From Dastarcus helophoroides (lineage: Eukaryota; Arthropoda; Insecta; Coleoptera; Bothrideridae): a stretch of 64,000 bases of DNA. The notes beneath the pieces are model-generated. The model was not told where the DNA came from. It did not search any database and saw only the letters and a program-made list of their open reading frames with translations. The stretch covers positions 8,874,587 through 8,938,586 of the forward strand of contig CM053326.1 of NCBI GenBank assembly GCA_028583605.1. Reading direction: 5' to 3'. The position numbers and the translations under genes are program-made. Shown piece by piece: positions 21,999 through 34,317 of this stretch. The first letter of the stretch is position 1, and each line of letters begins with the position of its first letter.

Positions 21999-24686
21999 CA
22001 CTGAAATTAATCTCAAAATGAGACGTTTGGTGAAATAATTTAGAGAAAGTTAAAAATCATTTTAATGCCTTTATTTGATGTAAATATAAGTAATATAAGT
22101 TTGCACGGTCTCACGAAATGAGCCTAACTTTTCAGCCCAAAAAAACCCGGCAAATGTTTGCACTTTTTTTCATTTTCCAATGATAATTCTAAATAGGTGC
22201 TTCTTACAAAAAAATATATATTACAAGAATTGTAAAGGTTAAAATAGACATTCAGAACTTGAAATTTGGTGCAGTAGTATAGCAGTAATCGAAACCCAAA
22301 AATGGAGACTTTTTTGACTTTTGTATGAAATTTGTACAAACTCACTATTGATGAGTACCTAACTTTGAAACTGCTATTCTACTTAAAAAACTTGTAACAC
22401 AAAAATTATAGAGCATTAAATTGTGCATCTAGGAAGTACCAAAAATATTTAAATTGGGGTTATTTTACGTATACATATGCATATAATACCAAAATCGCTA
22501 CGTAATTTGTTGTTCCCTAGTACGCATTCTCTATTTGTATGCTTAGTATTTAAATTACCTCCACCTTCATTGAAAATCAAATTTAAATATGTTATTATTT
22601 AGCTAAAGAAACGATTTTTTAGTTTATTAACAATCTTTTATTTCTTGAACCACCAAGAATAGGAAAATAAATAGTAATAATTTATTCACACTGTTTCATG
22701 AGTGTACGTCTCATTTCTGCCTTGAAATCTTCGAGTTCTTAGCAGTAAAGCATTTCATTCGCCGAGAAACATAACATAATCATTAACATGTAGACAGGCA
22801 AAGATATTTTTATTTCGTCCCTCACTTTAGCCCCTAATAGTTGGATAAGTTTCAGATGTGTTGGTGAAATGGTGGTATTAGGCGTTCGAGTACTTTGCTC
22901 TGATTATATTAATTTGGAAAATATGTACTTCATTTCCACAGCTTCCAGAAGTTTTGGGTTCTCAACTCTTGTGGAGCAGAATATCTTATTTCACAGGCTT
23001 TGAGCAAATGCAATATCACATCCTAAGGGAACTTTAGTGAAGTTACTGGAAGTTGTATCATACCTGTATCATGGCAGTGCAAGTTTTTAAAGATAAAGAC
23101 ACTAATGTAGACGGCATGGTGTCATCGGTTAAATACATCAAGTTGGCAAAAAATAGTAGGAAAATGTTTTTTTTTTCAAATATTAACTGGAGCTGGTTTA
23201 TTAAAGATGGAGATGAAAAACACAATTTCTAATTTAGCGAACTTTTCTCTCAACAATATCACATTTGAATTTGGTGCCATGCTTACAGATAATACTAATA
23301 TACTGCTGCTTTAGTTGAGGGCAGTAAGGCAAGGTTGACAACATAAAGAGTTTTAGTTTTCTTGGACTGATATAGGACAACGCAGGATTGATACAAATGT
23401 TTTAATGGCAGACATTATAACCTACACTAGTACTTTATTCTGCTTTATTGTTATAAACATGTACTGCTTGGGACTCCCTCCAAAGTAAATTCAGCATTCG
23501 GTAACCGTCGAAAACCTAAATTTTCTTTGGCAAAAGAATACTAATGTGATATTGCATCTGCTTAAAGACTGTAAAATAGGATGCTCTCCTTTATAATTAC
23601 TGAGCTAGCTGAAGCTTCTACAAGTTGTAGAATAAAGTATAGTGCTTAGTATTTGAAAAAAAAAAACCTCAGAAAGTACTCGGGACGCCAAATGCTAACA
23701 CTTTCAATAACAGATCTACGTCTTATTTAACTATTAGAGCTAGAGGCTATAGCAAAGGTTGAAATAAAAAATGTCTGTCTACTTCTTAATGATTATCGTC
23801 TTAAGATTATTTCTTGGTGGGAAAACTGGATGAATGCGAAAAAACTCTATGATTTCGGTGAAGAAATGTCTACACTCATAAAACTGTGTTAATCTAATTC
23901 ACCAATTTCTTCTGTTCTTTCACGTATACAAGGAATAAAGAAATGTTATTAAATAGTAGTTTTTAATTTGATAATAAAATCAACCTGTATTTAAATTTGA
24001 TCTACAATGTAGCCAAAGGTAATTTATACGACCAAACATAACGGAATGCAAACTAGAGAACATCTAGTTAGGTAGCCATTTTGGATTTATGTACATATGT
24101 ATACTCAAATTTCCCCACTGTAAATATTTTCGTAATTTATCGACGCAAAATTTGAGGCCCTACAACTTTTATTCTACAAGTTTTTTAAGTAAGAATAACC
24201 GTTTCAAAGTTACGTCCGCATATATAGTGAGTTTGTACCGAGATATCAAAAATTATTTTGGTCAAGGGTGGTTGTGGAATGTAAAACGTGTGTCTTATTT
24301 TAAATTTTTTTTATTACTCATGCGGAATAAGTAATATCTTTACGCTCGTTGTTCGGGTGATAAGTGGCTATTTGCCCATTTTAAAATTACAACATGAGTT
24401 TTGGGTAAACCACACTCCATTTGAGTGCGACAAGTAAACTTGGCCGCATGCAGAATTTCCTTGTCTCAAACAAATTGTCCTTGGCGCACGCAAATTAACG
24501 AGAAAAAAAATGAATAACTAAAAAAAAAACAATCATAATTAACCTGTCATATCTAAAGAAGTGAGATTGACAGTTAAAAATTTTATAAATGAAATTTATT
24601 TTTTTTTTAATTTTTGAGCCCCTGGACCCCAATTTTGGACAACAGAATAGTTCCGCATTCGTAATAAAAAATAGCATCTGCAACTC

Positions 24687-24783
24687 GTGCGATGTTGTCG
24701 ATTGCCCACTCGAACGAATGAGCGCACTCGCTTTGCTGGTGCGCTCAACTTCGCTTTCGTGGGCAATCGACAACTTATCGCAC
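24687..24783. repeat. Nested palindrome inside the copy-A insertion
   Basis: The outer arms GTGCGAT/ATCGCAC, the perfect 16-bp arms GTTGTCGATTGCCCAC (24694-24709 against 24759-24774) and the inner arms GAGCGCAC/GTGCGCTC are concentric. The DNA would extrude as a cruciform, or the RNA would fold as a ~97-nt hairpin. It is GC-richer than its surroundings. Confidence 0.85.
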
Positions 24784-24831
24784 TACTTGCACAATATTCT
24801 AATCCAGTTTTTGAATCATGTCTCTTACCAC

Positions 24832-25790
24832 TTACAGCACAAAATTTTCATGATTGAAGCCCATTTTTGAACGGGTGCGCTAGTTAATGGAAATTGACAA
24901 TACAGTCAACGTTTGTGTTTGGAAAATTTTCGAGAGCACTTCCCAAACGTGGCAATATAACCGGACAATTTTTATGCATGCTTTACAAATTGTGTTGAAG
25001 TGTTTCGCGAAACTGGTTGTGTGACTCATAAAAAAGGTGCTGGTAGACCAAGAGTTCGCACAGAAGAAGTTGTCAATGGCGTTCATCAACGTATGGAAGA
25101 GAAGCCTGCAAAACCTTTGAAACGTCTTTCTAAAGAAATTGGACTTTTTTATAGGAACATGTCAGAAGATTTTAAAGAAAGACTTGAAAATGCATTCCAT
25201 ATAAGATGCAAGCATATCAAGCTCTTTTGCCCGCAGACCACCCCAGACGCCTTGCTTACTGCCATTGGTTAGTCAATAATTTAATGAATGAAGATCTTCT
25301 GGACTTAACTTTTCTTTCTGGTTCCACCTTTCGGGATACATCAATTCTCAAAATATGCGAATGTGGAGCAATCATAACCCTAATGTTTTTACTGAATCGC
25401 CACTACATGCTTAAAAAATTGGTGTTTGGAAGGCAGTTTCTCGCAGAAGAATATTTGGGCCAATTTTTTTCGATTTCACCGTCAACGCAGAAAGATACAG
25501 GTACAACTTTTTGGCCAAATTTGTGCAACAGTTAAACGATGATGAACTTCTCTATGGCTATTTCCAGCACGACGGTGCAACAGCACATACTATACGAAAA
25601 AATATTGCTTTCCTCTGCGAATTTTTTGATGACCGGCTGATAAGCTTGCATACAGAAGTTGAGTTTCGCAACTCCGGTAAATAATTTGCAAGAACTGCAA
25701 CAAATAATTGTTCAGCAATATGCAACCATAACGCCAGAAATGCTTCGAACAAAACGGGGAACATTTCCAACAATTACTGTAATTTAGTTT
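24832..25790 (+). pseudogene. DD41D transposase, copy A, heavily broken
   Basis: Fragments follow the order of copy B but are split over all three frames. An N-terminal part includes EVFRETGCVTHKKGAGRPRV. A middle part includes QAYQALLPADHPRRLAYCHW, then LVNNLMNEDLLDL. A C-terminal part has a QHDGATAHT-like second catalytic motif near 25570, and the third catalytic region appears deleted after 25670. Several stops and frameshifts plus this deletion make it a dead copy. Neither terminal repeat is affected, so the ends could still be moved in trans. Confidence 0.8.
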
Positions 25791-26257
25791 TTCTTGTTAC
25801 TAAAACCGTTATTTTATAATTTGTAGTTCATTATTGTTTTACAACTGAAATAAATAGGTATGAAATTTGTAGGTTATTGATGAAGTCAGTGTGACTGTGA
25901 CATAATTATTTCAAACGTAAAGACACACGTTTTACATTCCACAACCACCCTTGACCAAAATAATTTTTGATATTCCGGTACAAATTTCATACAAGGGGCG
26001 AAAACGTGCCTGTTTTGGCTATTGATTGCTGGTATACCACTGCCTCAAATTTTAAATTTTGAGTATCCTTTTTAACTATGTAAACTATGGAAAAAGGAAA
26101 AAATGCAAACATTTCGCTGTTTTTTTGGGCTGGACAGTTAAGCTCACCTACCGAGACCGTGCAAACTCAAATTACTCATACTTAACATGAAATATAGGTA
26201 TTAAAATGATTTCCAGCTTTCTTCGAATTATTTCACCAAAAAATCTTATTTTCACTG

Positions 26258-27796
26258 GGCTAGATGAGAGAAAATGGTTGGTCCATTTTTTTCTGCATTC
26301 AAAAAATTGCAGCTGCACAGCTTTAATGGGCGTGCCAGAACTCTATCAGCTCGACTAAAAGTACATTCTGTTATTGGTTCACATTTCACAAAAAAAACAA
26401 TTATGCTCTTACCACTATAAGAGCTTGCTTCATTTTTTGAAATGTATTTGCGTCAGCAGGAACTGAGGATATTGAGCAGGTTCCGCTGGAATCACGGGAA
26501 CACCCAGAGGCAAAACACGACACCATGATATTCAAAAAGGTAACAAACAACAAGAAAATACAAATAACGCAAACATAACCAAAATGCTTGTCCACGTGCT
26601 TCTCTTAGAACGCTTTTATCAAAACAAATACCACTGTTGATATTTCCGATCTAGTTGCAAAGAAAAGTAACTAAATGACTATCAGGCGAACCAAGTTACG
26701 ACACCGATGTGTAGTAGTTTCCTTACTGGCATTTTTGTTAAGTTTATTTTCCATTAAATACAATCTAAAGATTTGTATTTTGTATGATATATAATTTTTT
26801 GATTAAGAAATTTACTTTTAACTGTTTCCAGGCGCTTAGAAAATAGTGAATGTTTCACCCATAAGAATTACATGGGTGAAAATTCGTGCATTGAAAATTA
26901 TGAACTGTGTTTGAATTTCCTGCCAATTTTTTTTGTGGTATCTTACCAGCCTATTGTATCAATAATATTAATTTAATTTATAAGGCGACTAAAGCGTGTT
27001 CAATTTGTTCAATTCATTCTATTCGAAAAGAAAACACGAAACATTTTGTATCGTATCTATTTTCCTCGGTCCATAGTAATAGTTTCATTTAGAAACGTCA
27101 AAAGTTTATTATGGCAACATACCCACTATCTTGACGTTTTAAATATGAGAGAAAAACCGGCGTCCTTCCAAATCGATATGCCGTTATTTCCTGCAGAAGT
27201 GTCACAAGTTGGCGGTTGCATGCAGAACAGGGTACATTGTGAGCAGCTATTCGTCCGTAAGACTGATAATAGCCCAGGCACAATAGACATTCGGGGCATT
27301 ATACAGTCCTATTATGTAAGGCAGCAAACACGAGAGGAAACGTCTAGGCTTGTCTCTGCCAACAACTGATTCAAGCAACAGATCCACTCGTTTCTTCATA
27401 TTTAGTGAGGCGGTTATCCGTTCTGTTAGTTGAAAAGTTCTTTGTGTTGGAGACTCCCTGAAAATGAATTTATTCAATGACCACAAAATATGCAAAATGT
27501 TAAAGAAACCACACCAAAAGCCTGTAAACTGGCCAAATAAAATTTATTTATACAAAATAAGGGGTCCAGTACAAGCATCTCTGAAATGACAGGAAATGCG
27601 GTCTCTTTCGAACAGGAGAACAGGGAAAATTTGTAAAGTAAAATGTTAGCAATCTGAAAATGAATTTTTATTTACAAAACGGCAAATTTTGTGATATTTT
27701 TTTTTTATTTATTTTGGCGTTAATATTAATGATAGAAAAACTCAATTTACCACATTTGGTGCCTTGATACGCTTCAAAAAAATCTGCTATTTGAAC
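26258..27796. other. Intergenic stretch, no gene supported
   Basis: Two overlapping open frames near 27046-27369 (plus) and 27247-27495 (minus) lack ATG starts or domains. A minus-strand frame at 26401-26595 looks secretory but opens with GTG. Base composition is slightly less AT-rich around 27100-27450. Confidence 0.35.
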
Positions 27797-27960
27797 TAAT
27801 GCACAGACCAATAGGGTTGTTTTGGAAACTTTTTCCTAGAGAGCAACCTCTTGGCTAGGCGGCAGTGTTTCAACTGTTAATAGTTCAGCTACTTATGATT
27901 CACTATACACGCCTAGAGGGCATGCATGAATTTGTAGTCTAGGTTGCATTCTACTTGCAT
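27797..27960 (+). repeat. ~200-bp dispersed repeat, copy 2
   Basis: Contains TAATGCACAGACCAATAGGG, CCTAGAGAGCAACCTCTTGG, GATTCACTATACACGCC and GTAGTCTAGGTTGCATTC, in the same order as at 20558-20805 (inverted) and 29731-29934. Confidence 0.8.
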
Positions 27961-29730
27961 ACGACCATAGAGAAAGGTTAAGAGTGTCAACTCTGTGCTT
28001 TTTATTTTGAAAACGGTCATCCCACGCAGGGACCGGAACTATTGCCATAAAATTAGGAACCTGTAATATCGACTGTAGCCACGTTACAGTTGCTCTACCT
28101 TACCGACTTATAAATTCAAATTTAAATCCAAAATTAATTTTAAACTGTTTTGAAATGTCCATTCAGTTGGATTGCACTACTGTTTTTAAAGATTAAACAA
28201 AAGTGACCAACGTGAATGGAAATTTCAAAACAATTTCAAGTATGAGGTGTAAAAAAATAAACAGCCATTTTAGCATGAAATATTTTTATTAAATATGTTT
28301 ATTCATACATGTATATAAGTTTATATTTAAATAATTTTAAAATATATTTATCAGTTCAATTGCTTCAAGATTTCTCTAGTAGTTAAATATTGATACAGAT
28401 GACTTATAATATACTGGATAGTGAATTTAACTAAAATAAATCAAGTAAAGCAGCTGAAAATTTTTTCCACATAATTTCTGGTTGATTTTTGTTGAAAAGT
28501 TTGACACCTTTTAGGGTACAATTTTCTTACTTACAAGGGGGTGTGCCTGCCGAAACAGATGGATTTTTGTTTAAAATATTGCAACATTTTAGTCGTTTTT
28601 GCATTTTGCTCACTACGGGAGGTCAGAAAAAACCTTTTTTTTTCAAATGAAGTATCTTGAATCCCCTGGTTAAATATCTAATCATCAAAGACAAAAATAA
28701 GAAAAAAAAGTTGCTTTTAATGTTAACGAGGTCCATGTATGCTCCATTTGCATGTTGACAAAGTCCATACTAACAATACAATTTCTAACATTTTTTCAAA
28801 TATCTGGAGGTATTTGTTCGAGCAGTAGTGACAATAAGATATTTTGGATACATTTGTTTATCACTGTATTTTCACTGTAAAGTAGTAATAATAATATTCT
28901 CATTAGAAAGAAAGTATCATATATAATAGTTTCTGACATATTATTAAGCAAACGATCCCACAAATACCTACAGATATTTTACAAAACATTAGAAGTAAAT
29001 TTTAGCATCATTTTGTCAATGGGCAAACAGTGTATATGCGGATTACATTAAATCTTATTTTTTAAAATGTTACCTTTTTCTTATTTTTGCTTTTGGTAAT
29101 CACAAAAGGGGATAGTGCACTATAAAGGGTTTACAAAACATACAATTTCATTCAAAAAACTGTTTATTGTTAAAGTCGCCATTTCTATAAACATTCCGGC
29201 AGCTTGGGATTCAGCAGTTTTTTTCCCGAATACGGGGATGTCATTCCGATTGATACTTTACTTCCACAATTAAATAAAATTTTCTACTTACCAGTAATCC
29301 TCGTACCTAATTTTCAACACTATTTAAAATTTTGCTCGAAGATGACTGATGTTTTTCGTCCTCCATTCCATCCAAATCCAATGACAGTTAAATTTGTTTA
29401 CGTTCTCAGGCGCCACCGCACACAAATTTAGGAACTATCCGCATATATTTAATTTACATATATATGTATAAATCGGACGGTAGTTCCGGTTACTACGTGG
29501 AAGGGCGCTACAAACAGTATATTTGAATTTCGTGCCAAAGTAGAATCCCGTGCATACGACATTGTTGGCGATGGCCATAGTTTCTCTATGGATCAATAGG
29601 TGACGGTAGTACTATGAAGTCACACGCTTGACGTCCGTGAATTCTTCAGTACTTACTTGTCGGAACACTTGTTATCATTCGAGTTGGATATACCAAACTG
29701 ACGAGATCTAACAAGATCGAAACCAGTATT
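27961..29730. other. Intergenic stretch, no gene seen
   Basis: AT-rich for most of its length, with a less AT-rich block at about 29410-29700. No coding frame with a domain was seen, though parts could be untranslated host sequence. Confidence 0.35.
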
Positions 29731-29934
29731 TGGTTTCCAAACTTCGAAACTAATAAATGTTCAAACCTATTGGTCTGTACATTAGAATCGTTGTCTTCTA
29801 GAAACTTTTTCCTAGAGAGCAGCCGCTTCGCTAGGTGGCAGTATTTCAACTGTTGGTAGTTCAAGCTACCTATGATTCACTATACACGCCTGAAAGGCTG
29901 CATGAATTTGTAGCGTAGGTTACATTCTACTTGC
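29731..29934 (+). repeat. ~200-bp dispersed repeat, copy 3
   Basis: Opens with TTTCCAAACTTCGAAACTAA, the single-arm form of the palindrome at 20705-20805. It continues through CCTAGAGAGCAGCCGCTTCG and GATTCACTATACACGCC to the shared end near CATTCTACTTGC. Confidence 0.8.
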
Positions 29935-31877
29935 AGGCTACTTGAAAGTTAAATCTGTAAATTTATTGTTGTAATTATTACTCATTTTTCTCTAAAGCAT
30001 ACTAGTTTGTGATACCAAAAGCATCAATAGCTTTAAAATCGAAATAAACATTTTGTAAAATTTTGATGAAAAGCTATTTCATAAAACATCGAAGTTCAAC
30101 CTGAAATCTGACCTTTTTTCATAAAGCTAATCCAAAAATTCTGTTTTTAATCATTTTTAGCTTAGTTGTTGAAACTTTTAAAGTAAAAAAGGAATATAGC
30201 CTCTTCAAATTAAAATTTCAGGTTACAATTTGGCTCCTTTTATAAATTCTGTGAGTTAATTAAAAATTTGACTTTTTTAAATCTTATCCTTTAAAATCAC
30301 CAAAATCTTGGTAGGTAACAATTAATTAGAAATTTATAAATGTTAGTAGGATTAACGAGATAAAATTGACGTCCCGATAAATTTTGAAATAGAAGCAAAA
30401 ATTATATTTGAAAATTCCCAGTTTTTAAAGAAAATGGATGTACAGTGTCAAGCCTTCGGATTTAACTGGAAGTTTTGAGTTTACGATAAAATTTTCAGTT
30501 TAAAATATAAAATTTGATTTTTTTTTAAATTTCAGTGTAAGCTGCAAAATTCGCTAGATTATACTTTGTTTTACTTTAGAGCAATGTAAACAGTTCCAAA
30601 TGTACGTTTACGTTGAGGATCCAATGACCACTCCAAACTGGTGTATATTTACCAGAGCGTTTGGTGTTTGTGTATCTACTTCAGATGCACATAAATTATC
30701 TACCCAAGGATTGCAATTAAACACAAAGGCGTCTTGTTGAACGCAACCGCAAAATTAATGTTATATGCTGTTAACTCAGCAATATTGTTATCCGGTATCA
30801 CAAAGCAAAGGCAAAATTCTGTAACTGCAATAGACAATATAAAGAGGCGACAGACGCAGATAGTGTCGCCGTTTCTGGTGTTGAGTCCGTTTAATCTTCA
30901 CTTGGCTCTTTGGCAAAGTAAGCAAGGTGCGATGTAATTTAGTCAGCAATCTGTAGTAATATATTTCCCCATTCCGGCAGGGACTCGGTCGGTAACTCGC
31001 TATTTACTGCTCCAGGTTCAGGACCTGACATGACGTATTCATACTCATTACTCGACATTTCACCGCTGCCTATCGCTTCGCGCTTTCTATATTACATTGC
31101 TCCGGGAAGGGTTGCAATGAATTTACAACTTGCAACTTCGCAGAATAGAAAAATGCAAATTTTGCTGACTTGGCTAACTTTATATTTAATTTCTACTTAC
31201 GAAATATCATTAATCGTACATAAACTTTCTGATTTGTTCTCAAATAAAACTTGCCATAAATACAGAAATAAAATGACGATATTCAATGTTTTTTTTTCTA
31301 CTTATTCTCACTATTGAAAAAAACTGGAAAATCTTGATATACAGAGTGATTCACTGAGAATGTAAAATATCGGACGTGAAGACACTAAATTATGAGCGAA
31401 ACATGCCTCATTTAAATTTTAATTGTCTAAGAGATTCAAAAAACCTTGCAATTTTAGGACAAATGAGTATTTGCTAATTGTCCTAATATTGGTTATAAAA
31501 GGAGACAATTATATCTCACTGTGTTAGTAAATCAAGGGTTATATTTTGCCAGTGAATTGTATTTGACAGATTTTTTTTGGAAGTGACAACTACTTTAGGC
31601 TTGTTGAGGTCCTTTTGATAGAGGGTTAACTTACGGTTTCGCATTACTATCACGTGTCACTATCAGGCTAATTTGCATGAAGAACATGCTCAAGGTTAAA
31701 AGCATACAACATAATATTAGAGCATGTTGGTAGTACAATTTAGCGTGATGGTGATGCGAAAGCTATAAATATATATCCTATCTTTGCCCCAATTTAACTG
31801 ATGGTGTGTCTTTTACCGTTTTAGAGAATCCCTATGGTAAGAAACGAATTTGTTACAACCTGTATTTATAATATGTC
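29935..31877. other. Intergenic stretch, no gene supported
   Basis: A frame from ATG at 31030 to 31317 (95 codons) shows no recognisable domain. TACAGAGTGATTCACTGAG near 31340 resembles a Tc1/mariner end, but no partner end was found. Confidence 0.35.
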
Positions 31878-33838
31878 TTTTTTTATTGAGCAGGGAAAAT
31901 CCTTTAAGGACATCTGAAAATAAAATCCAGATAGTGTCGGACTTCCAGTCTGTGGGTACCGACTAAAACCCTTGCTTCTTCGGGACGGGCCAATGGCCCC
32001 CAATCGCTCCGTCGGAACAGTACATTAGCACTGGAGCACTAAGGTAAGCTGTTTTGGCCGCAACAAACAAAACGCAACAATTTCCTTGTGGAAAGACAAT
32101 AATCGTCGTAATGATGCAGCCCAGGGAACCATCCTTGGCCTCCTGATTTTGGTGAGGATTTCCGGATCGTAATCCACTGCCTGTCGAACTAGTTCGTTTG
32201 GATAAGTTTACCTCCCCTTCCTCCCTGAAGAAATCTTCCTACCATAGGTAGGTCAGCGTCCCTATGAAGTTAATTATTTCTAGCAAACCATGGAGCATCC
32301 ATGGCTTGTCTGAGAAAGACGTTCTGGAACACCTGAAGTTTCTTCATCTGGTGATCGGTAGCCTGTGACCAGGCTACAGATGCGTAGTTCATCGCATGAC
32401 CTTATGATTGATGTGTACAGCAAAACTTTAAGCCCTATGGACAGTTTGCTATTTCTACCAATCATTGCCTAGCAGCAGTCCCTTTAGCATTCTGGCCTTG
32501 GACCCTGCATAGTCGATGTGAGCCTGAAATGTCAGTCTTTTGTTGACTCTTACCCTTAGATAGTTTCCCTGAAGTCTCCTAGTCGACGTTTTGCCCATGG
32601 ACATGAAAATGACCATATAGTTGGAGTCTTCTTCTAGTAAAGATTCTTGATTCTTGATTCTCCATGTACAAAAGTATTTTATCAGTTCATTTGTCGCTTG
32701 TCTGTAGACGTCTGGTAACCAATCCTGGGACAATAACGCCGTGTCATCAGCATAGGTTGCCAATGTCGTCTGTTTGGTTCTTGGAATGTCTGCTGTAAAC
32801 AGACACTATAGGAGCAGTGACAAGGTAGCACCTTGAGATATGCCATACCCCAACCAATACTGGTTAGACAGTTCCTGTCTCACATCCGCTCTAAATGATG
32901 GTGCAGGAACGAGATTACCATTTAAATCATCGCTAGAGAAATCCAGAAGTGATGCATCTTGTAGGACTAATCCTTGGTGCCCAACCTAAGTCAAATGCCT
33001 TGGAGATATCGAAGAAAATTGCTCCTACTATCTTATTCCAGTTTATGGTGTGTGTGTGATTTTTTCAACCACCTGCAGCAACTAGTTCGAGGTAGAGTGC
33101 ATTGGTTGGAACCCAAATTTTTCTTTAGGAATGATGTCGTGATCGCTGATGATGTTCGGCAGACACTTTCTTAAAATTCCTCTATGCCACCTTACCCAAG
33201 TTGGATAAGAGGCTTATTGGCCTGTTTTTTGCGAAAAATTCCTCGCCTTACCCGGCTTAGAAATGATTATAACTTTTGCAGACTTCCATCTTGTGAAAAA
33301 ATACAGATTTTTGAACATTGAATTTACTATGTCTCCAAAGTTTTTGGTCTGTAAGATTTTACAAAGCTTGATTCGGAATTCTGTCGAGACCTGGTGCCTT
33401 CTTGACGTTTAGGTTTTCAGAAAGCTTTGAAGTTCCTCTGTGTCAGTTGGTCTGATGACGTCTTTTACGTATGGTCCTTTCTCTTGTTGAAGGTTGGACC
33501 TCTTGCTTCACTCTCTCTATAAAGTTTAGATTCACTTTGTCAAGAGTAGTCTTACAGTGTCTGTCAAAGGTCTTAGCGAATGCTGAGGCCTTATCCTAAT
33601 CTGAGTATACCATTTCCTAGGGTCCGTGAATCTCCTCTTAGGACTTTCCGTGGAATTTTCAAGGTTACAGCTTTTTAGGTGTTCCTGAAACTTAGAAATT
33701 TTCTGCTCTTTAAGTTCATACCTGAGCTCGTGGATGAATCTGTTGTTGACTTTCGCCTTATCGGCTTGCAGATTGGTCCTTCTAGCCCTCTTCTTGGCAC
33801 GATTTTTTCTCCTAATTAACTCCACCAAGTGATTTGGT
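31878..33838 (-). pseudogene. Jockey-type LINE fragment (linker, reverse transcriptase, 3' end)
   Basis: On the minus strand, a basic linker (RRKNRAKKRARRTN..., 33828-33532) is followed by reverse transcriptase motifs: KEKFGFQPMHSTS, FFDISKAFD (motif A, near 33000) and YADDTALLS (catalytic motif C, near 32750). A C-terminal part follows (LKVLLYTSIIRS, VTGYRSPDEE-type, near 32450-32290), with an RNN...HRDADLP-like end near 32250. The 3' end is AATAAA merging into a short A-run near 31880, typical of a reverse-transcribed tail. There is no endonuclease domain, so it is 5'-truncated. Frameshifts and stops occur throughout. The region is visibly less AT-rich than its surroundings. Confidence 0.8.
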
Positions 33839-34289
33839 AGTCAATGACCAATGGGTAATATATATGTATAATCAAATATAATAAATTTCTTAAAAACAAA
33901 ATTCTGTTAAGCCTCAGTGCGCATGCGGAAGCTTGGCAGCTAAAAGTTTCGTTTGGTCGCAAGATGTTTGTCCTCCAAAGTGGTAAGATTACACATTATC
34001 AGTTTCAAGCGAGCACTTGAAGATGCCAGATGAGATTTCGGCGAAACGTTGTGCAATGGGAAATGTCACCGAACGGATGGAGACATGGAACCTTCAAGAT
34101 AAGTATTCCTTCCTTCATTAAACCCCAAATTTTAACATAATAGTATATACAAATCGACGATGTGATCATATTTCTGATAATATAAGGAAATTATCAGGAA
34201 TTGGTATTTAAAAGAAAACAATTTGAAACGAATAACTAAAACAATTTAAAATAACACTCTTTTTGACATGTTTTTTATTAACCAACTTG
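33839..34289. other. Spacer holding a hammerhead-like motif
   Basis: No gene. The block around 33910-34130 is less AT-rich and could be a remnant of a retroelement terminal repeat that carried the motif at 34013-34054. Confidence 0.45.
34013..34054 (+). ncRNA. Hammerhead-like motif, one core base changed
   Basis: Order: stem I GCAC, core TTGAAGA (consensus would start with C), one extra T, stem II GCC/GGC, GAAA, CG, TT, stem I GTGC. It shares the extra base and the ACGT stem III palindrome with the Penelope-linked motifs. Confidence 0.4.
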
Positions 34290-34317
34290 CTTGTCTGTGA
34301 TTAAAAACTAGTCTTAA

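Larger units (their letters stand above)
24238..25978 (+). mobile_element. DD41D Tc1/mariner element, copy A, nested in the fold-back element
   Basis: Ends CCGAGATATC and GATATTCCGG are flanked by TA (24236-24237 and 25979-25980). The terminal repeats run about 70 bp, through GGTCAAGGGTGGTTGTGG and TGTAAAACGTGTG. The arm of the host element reads continuously across the insertion site. The same family occurs, reversed, at 41466-42888. Copy A holds about 490 bp that copy B lacks (24312-24800), including a strong palindrome. Confidence 0.85.
21999..26257. mobile_element. Fold-back element with ~1-kb inverted arms, copy 1
   Basis: The left arm, about 21999-23040, is the inverted match of about 23530-26257 once the nested transposon (24238-25978) is removed. 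Matching tracts include TTTGCACGGTCTC, GCCCAAAAAAAC, TTTCATACAA, the ACAAGTTTTTTAAGTA tract and GCAATATCAC-type sequence near the centre. The unique centre is only about 0.5 kb. Ends read CACTGAAAT and, on the other side, TTTTCACTG, each next to GGC, a possible 3-bp target duplication. No transposase was found. A second, reverse-oriented copy lies at about 59760-63765. The class of the element is unknown. Confidence 0.7.

Noticed and set aside
24589..24870. Overlapping frames on both strands around 24.7 kb
   Set aside because: They are produced by the palindrome at 24687-24783, which reads similarly on both strands.
26401..26595. Minus-strand frame that looks like a signal peptide plus a Cys-bearing mature peptide with a GTAAGA donor
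   Set aside because: The first codon is GTG, with an upstream stop four codons away. The only ATG is internal, and the Cys pattern matches no neuropeptide family I know.
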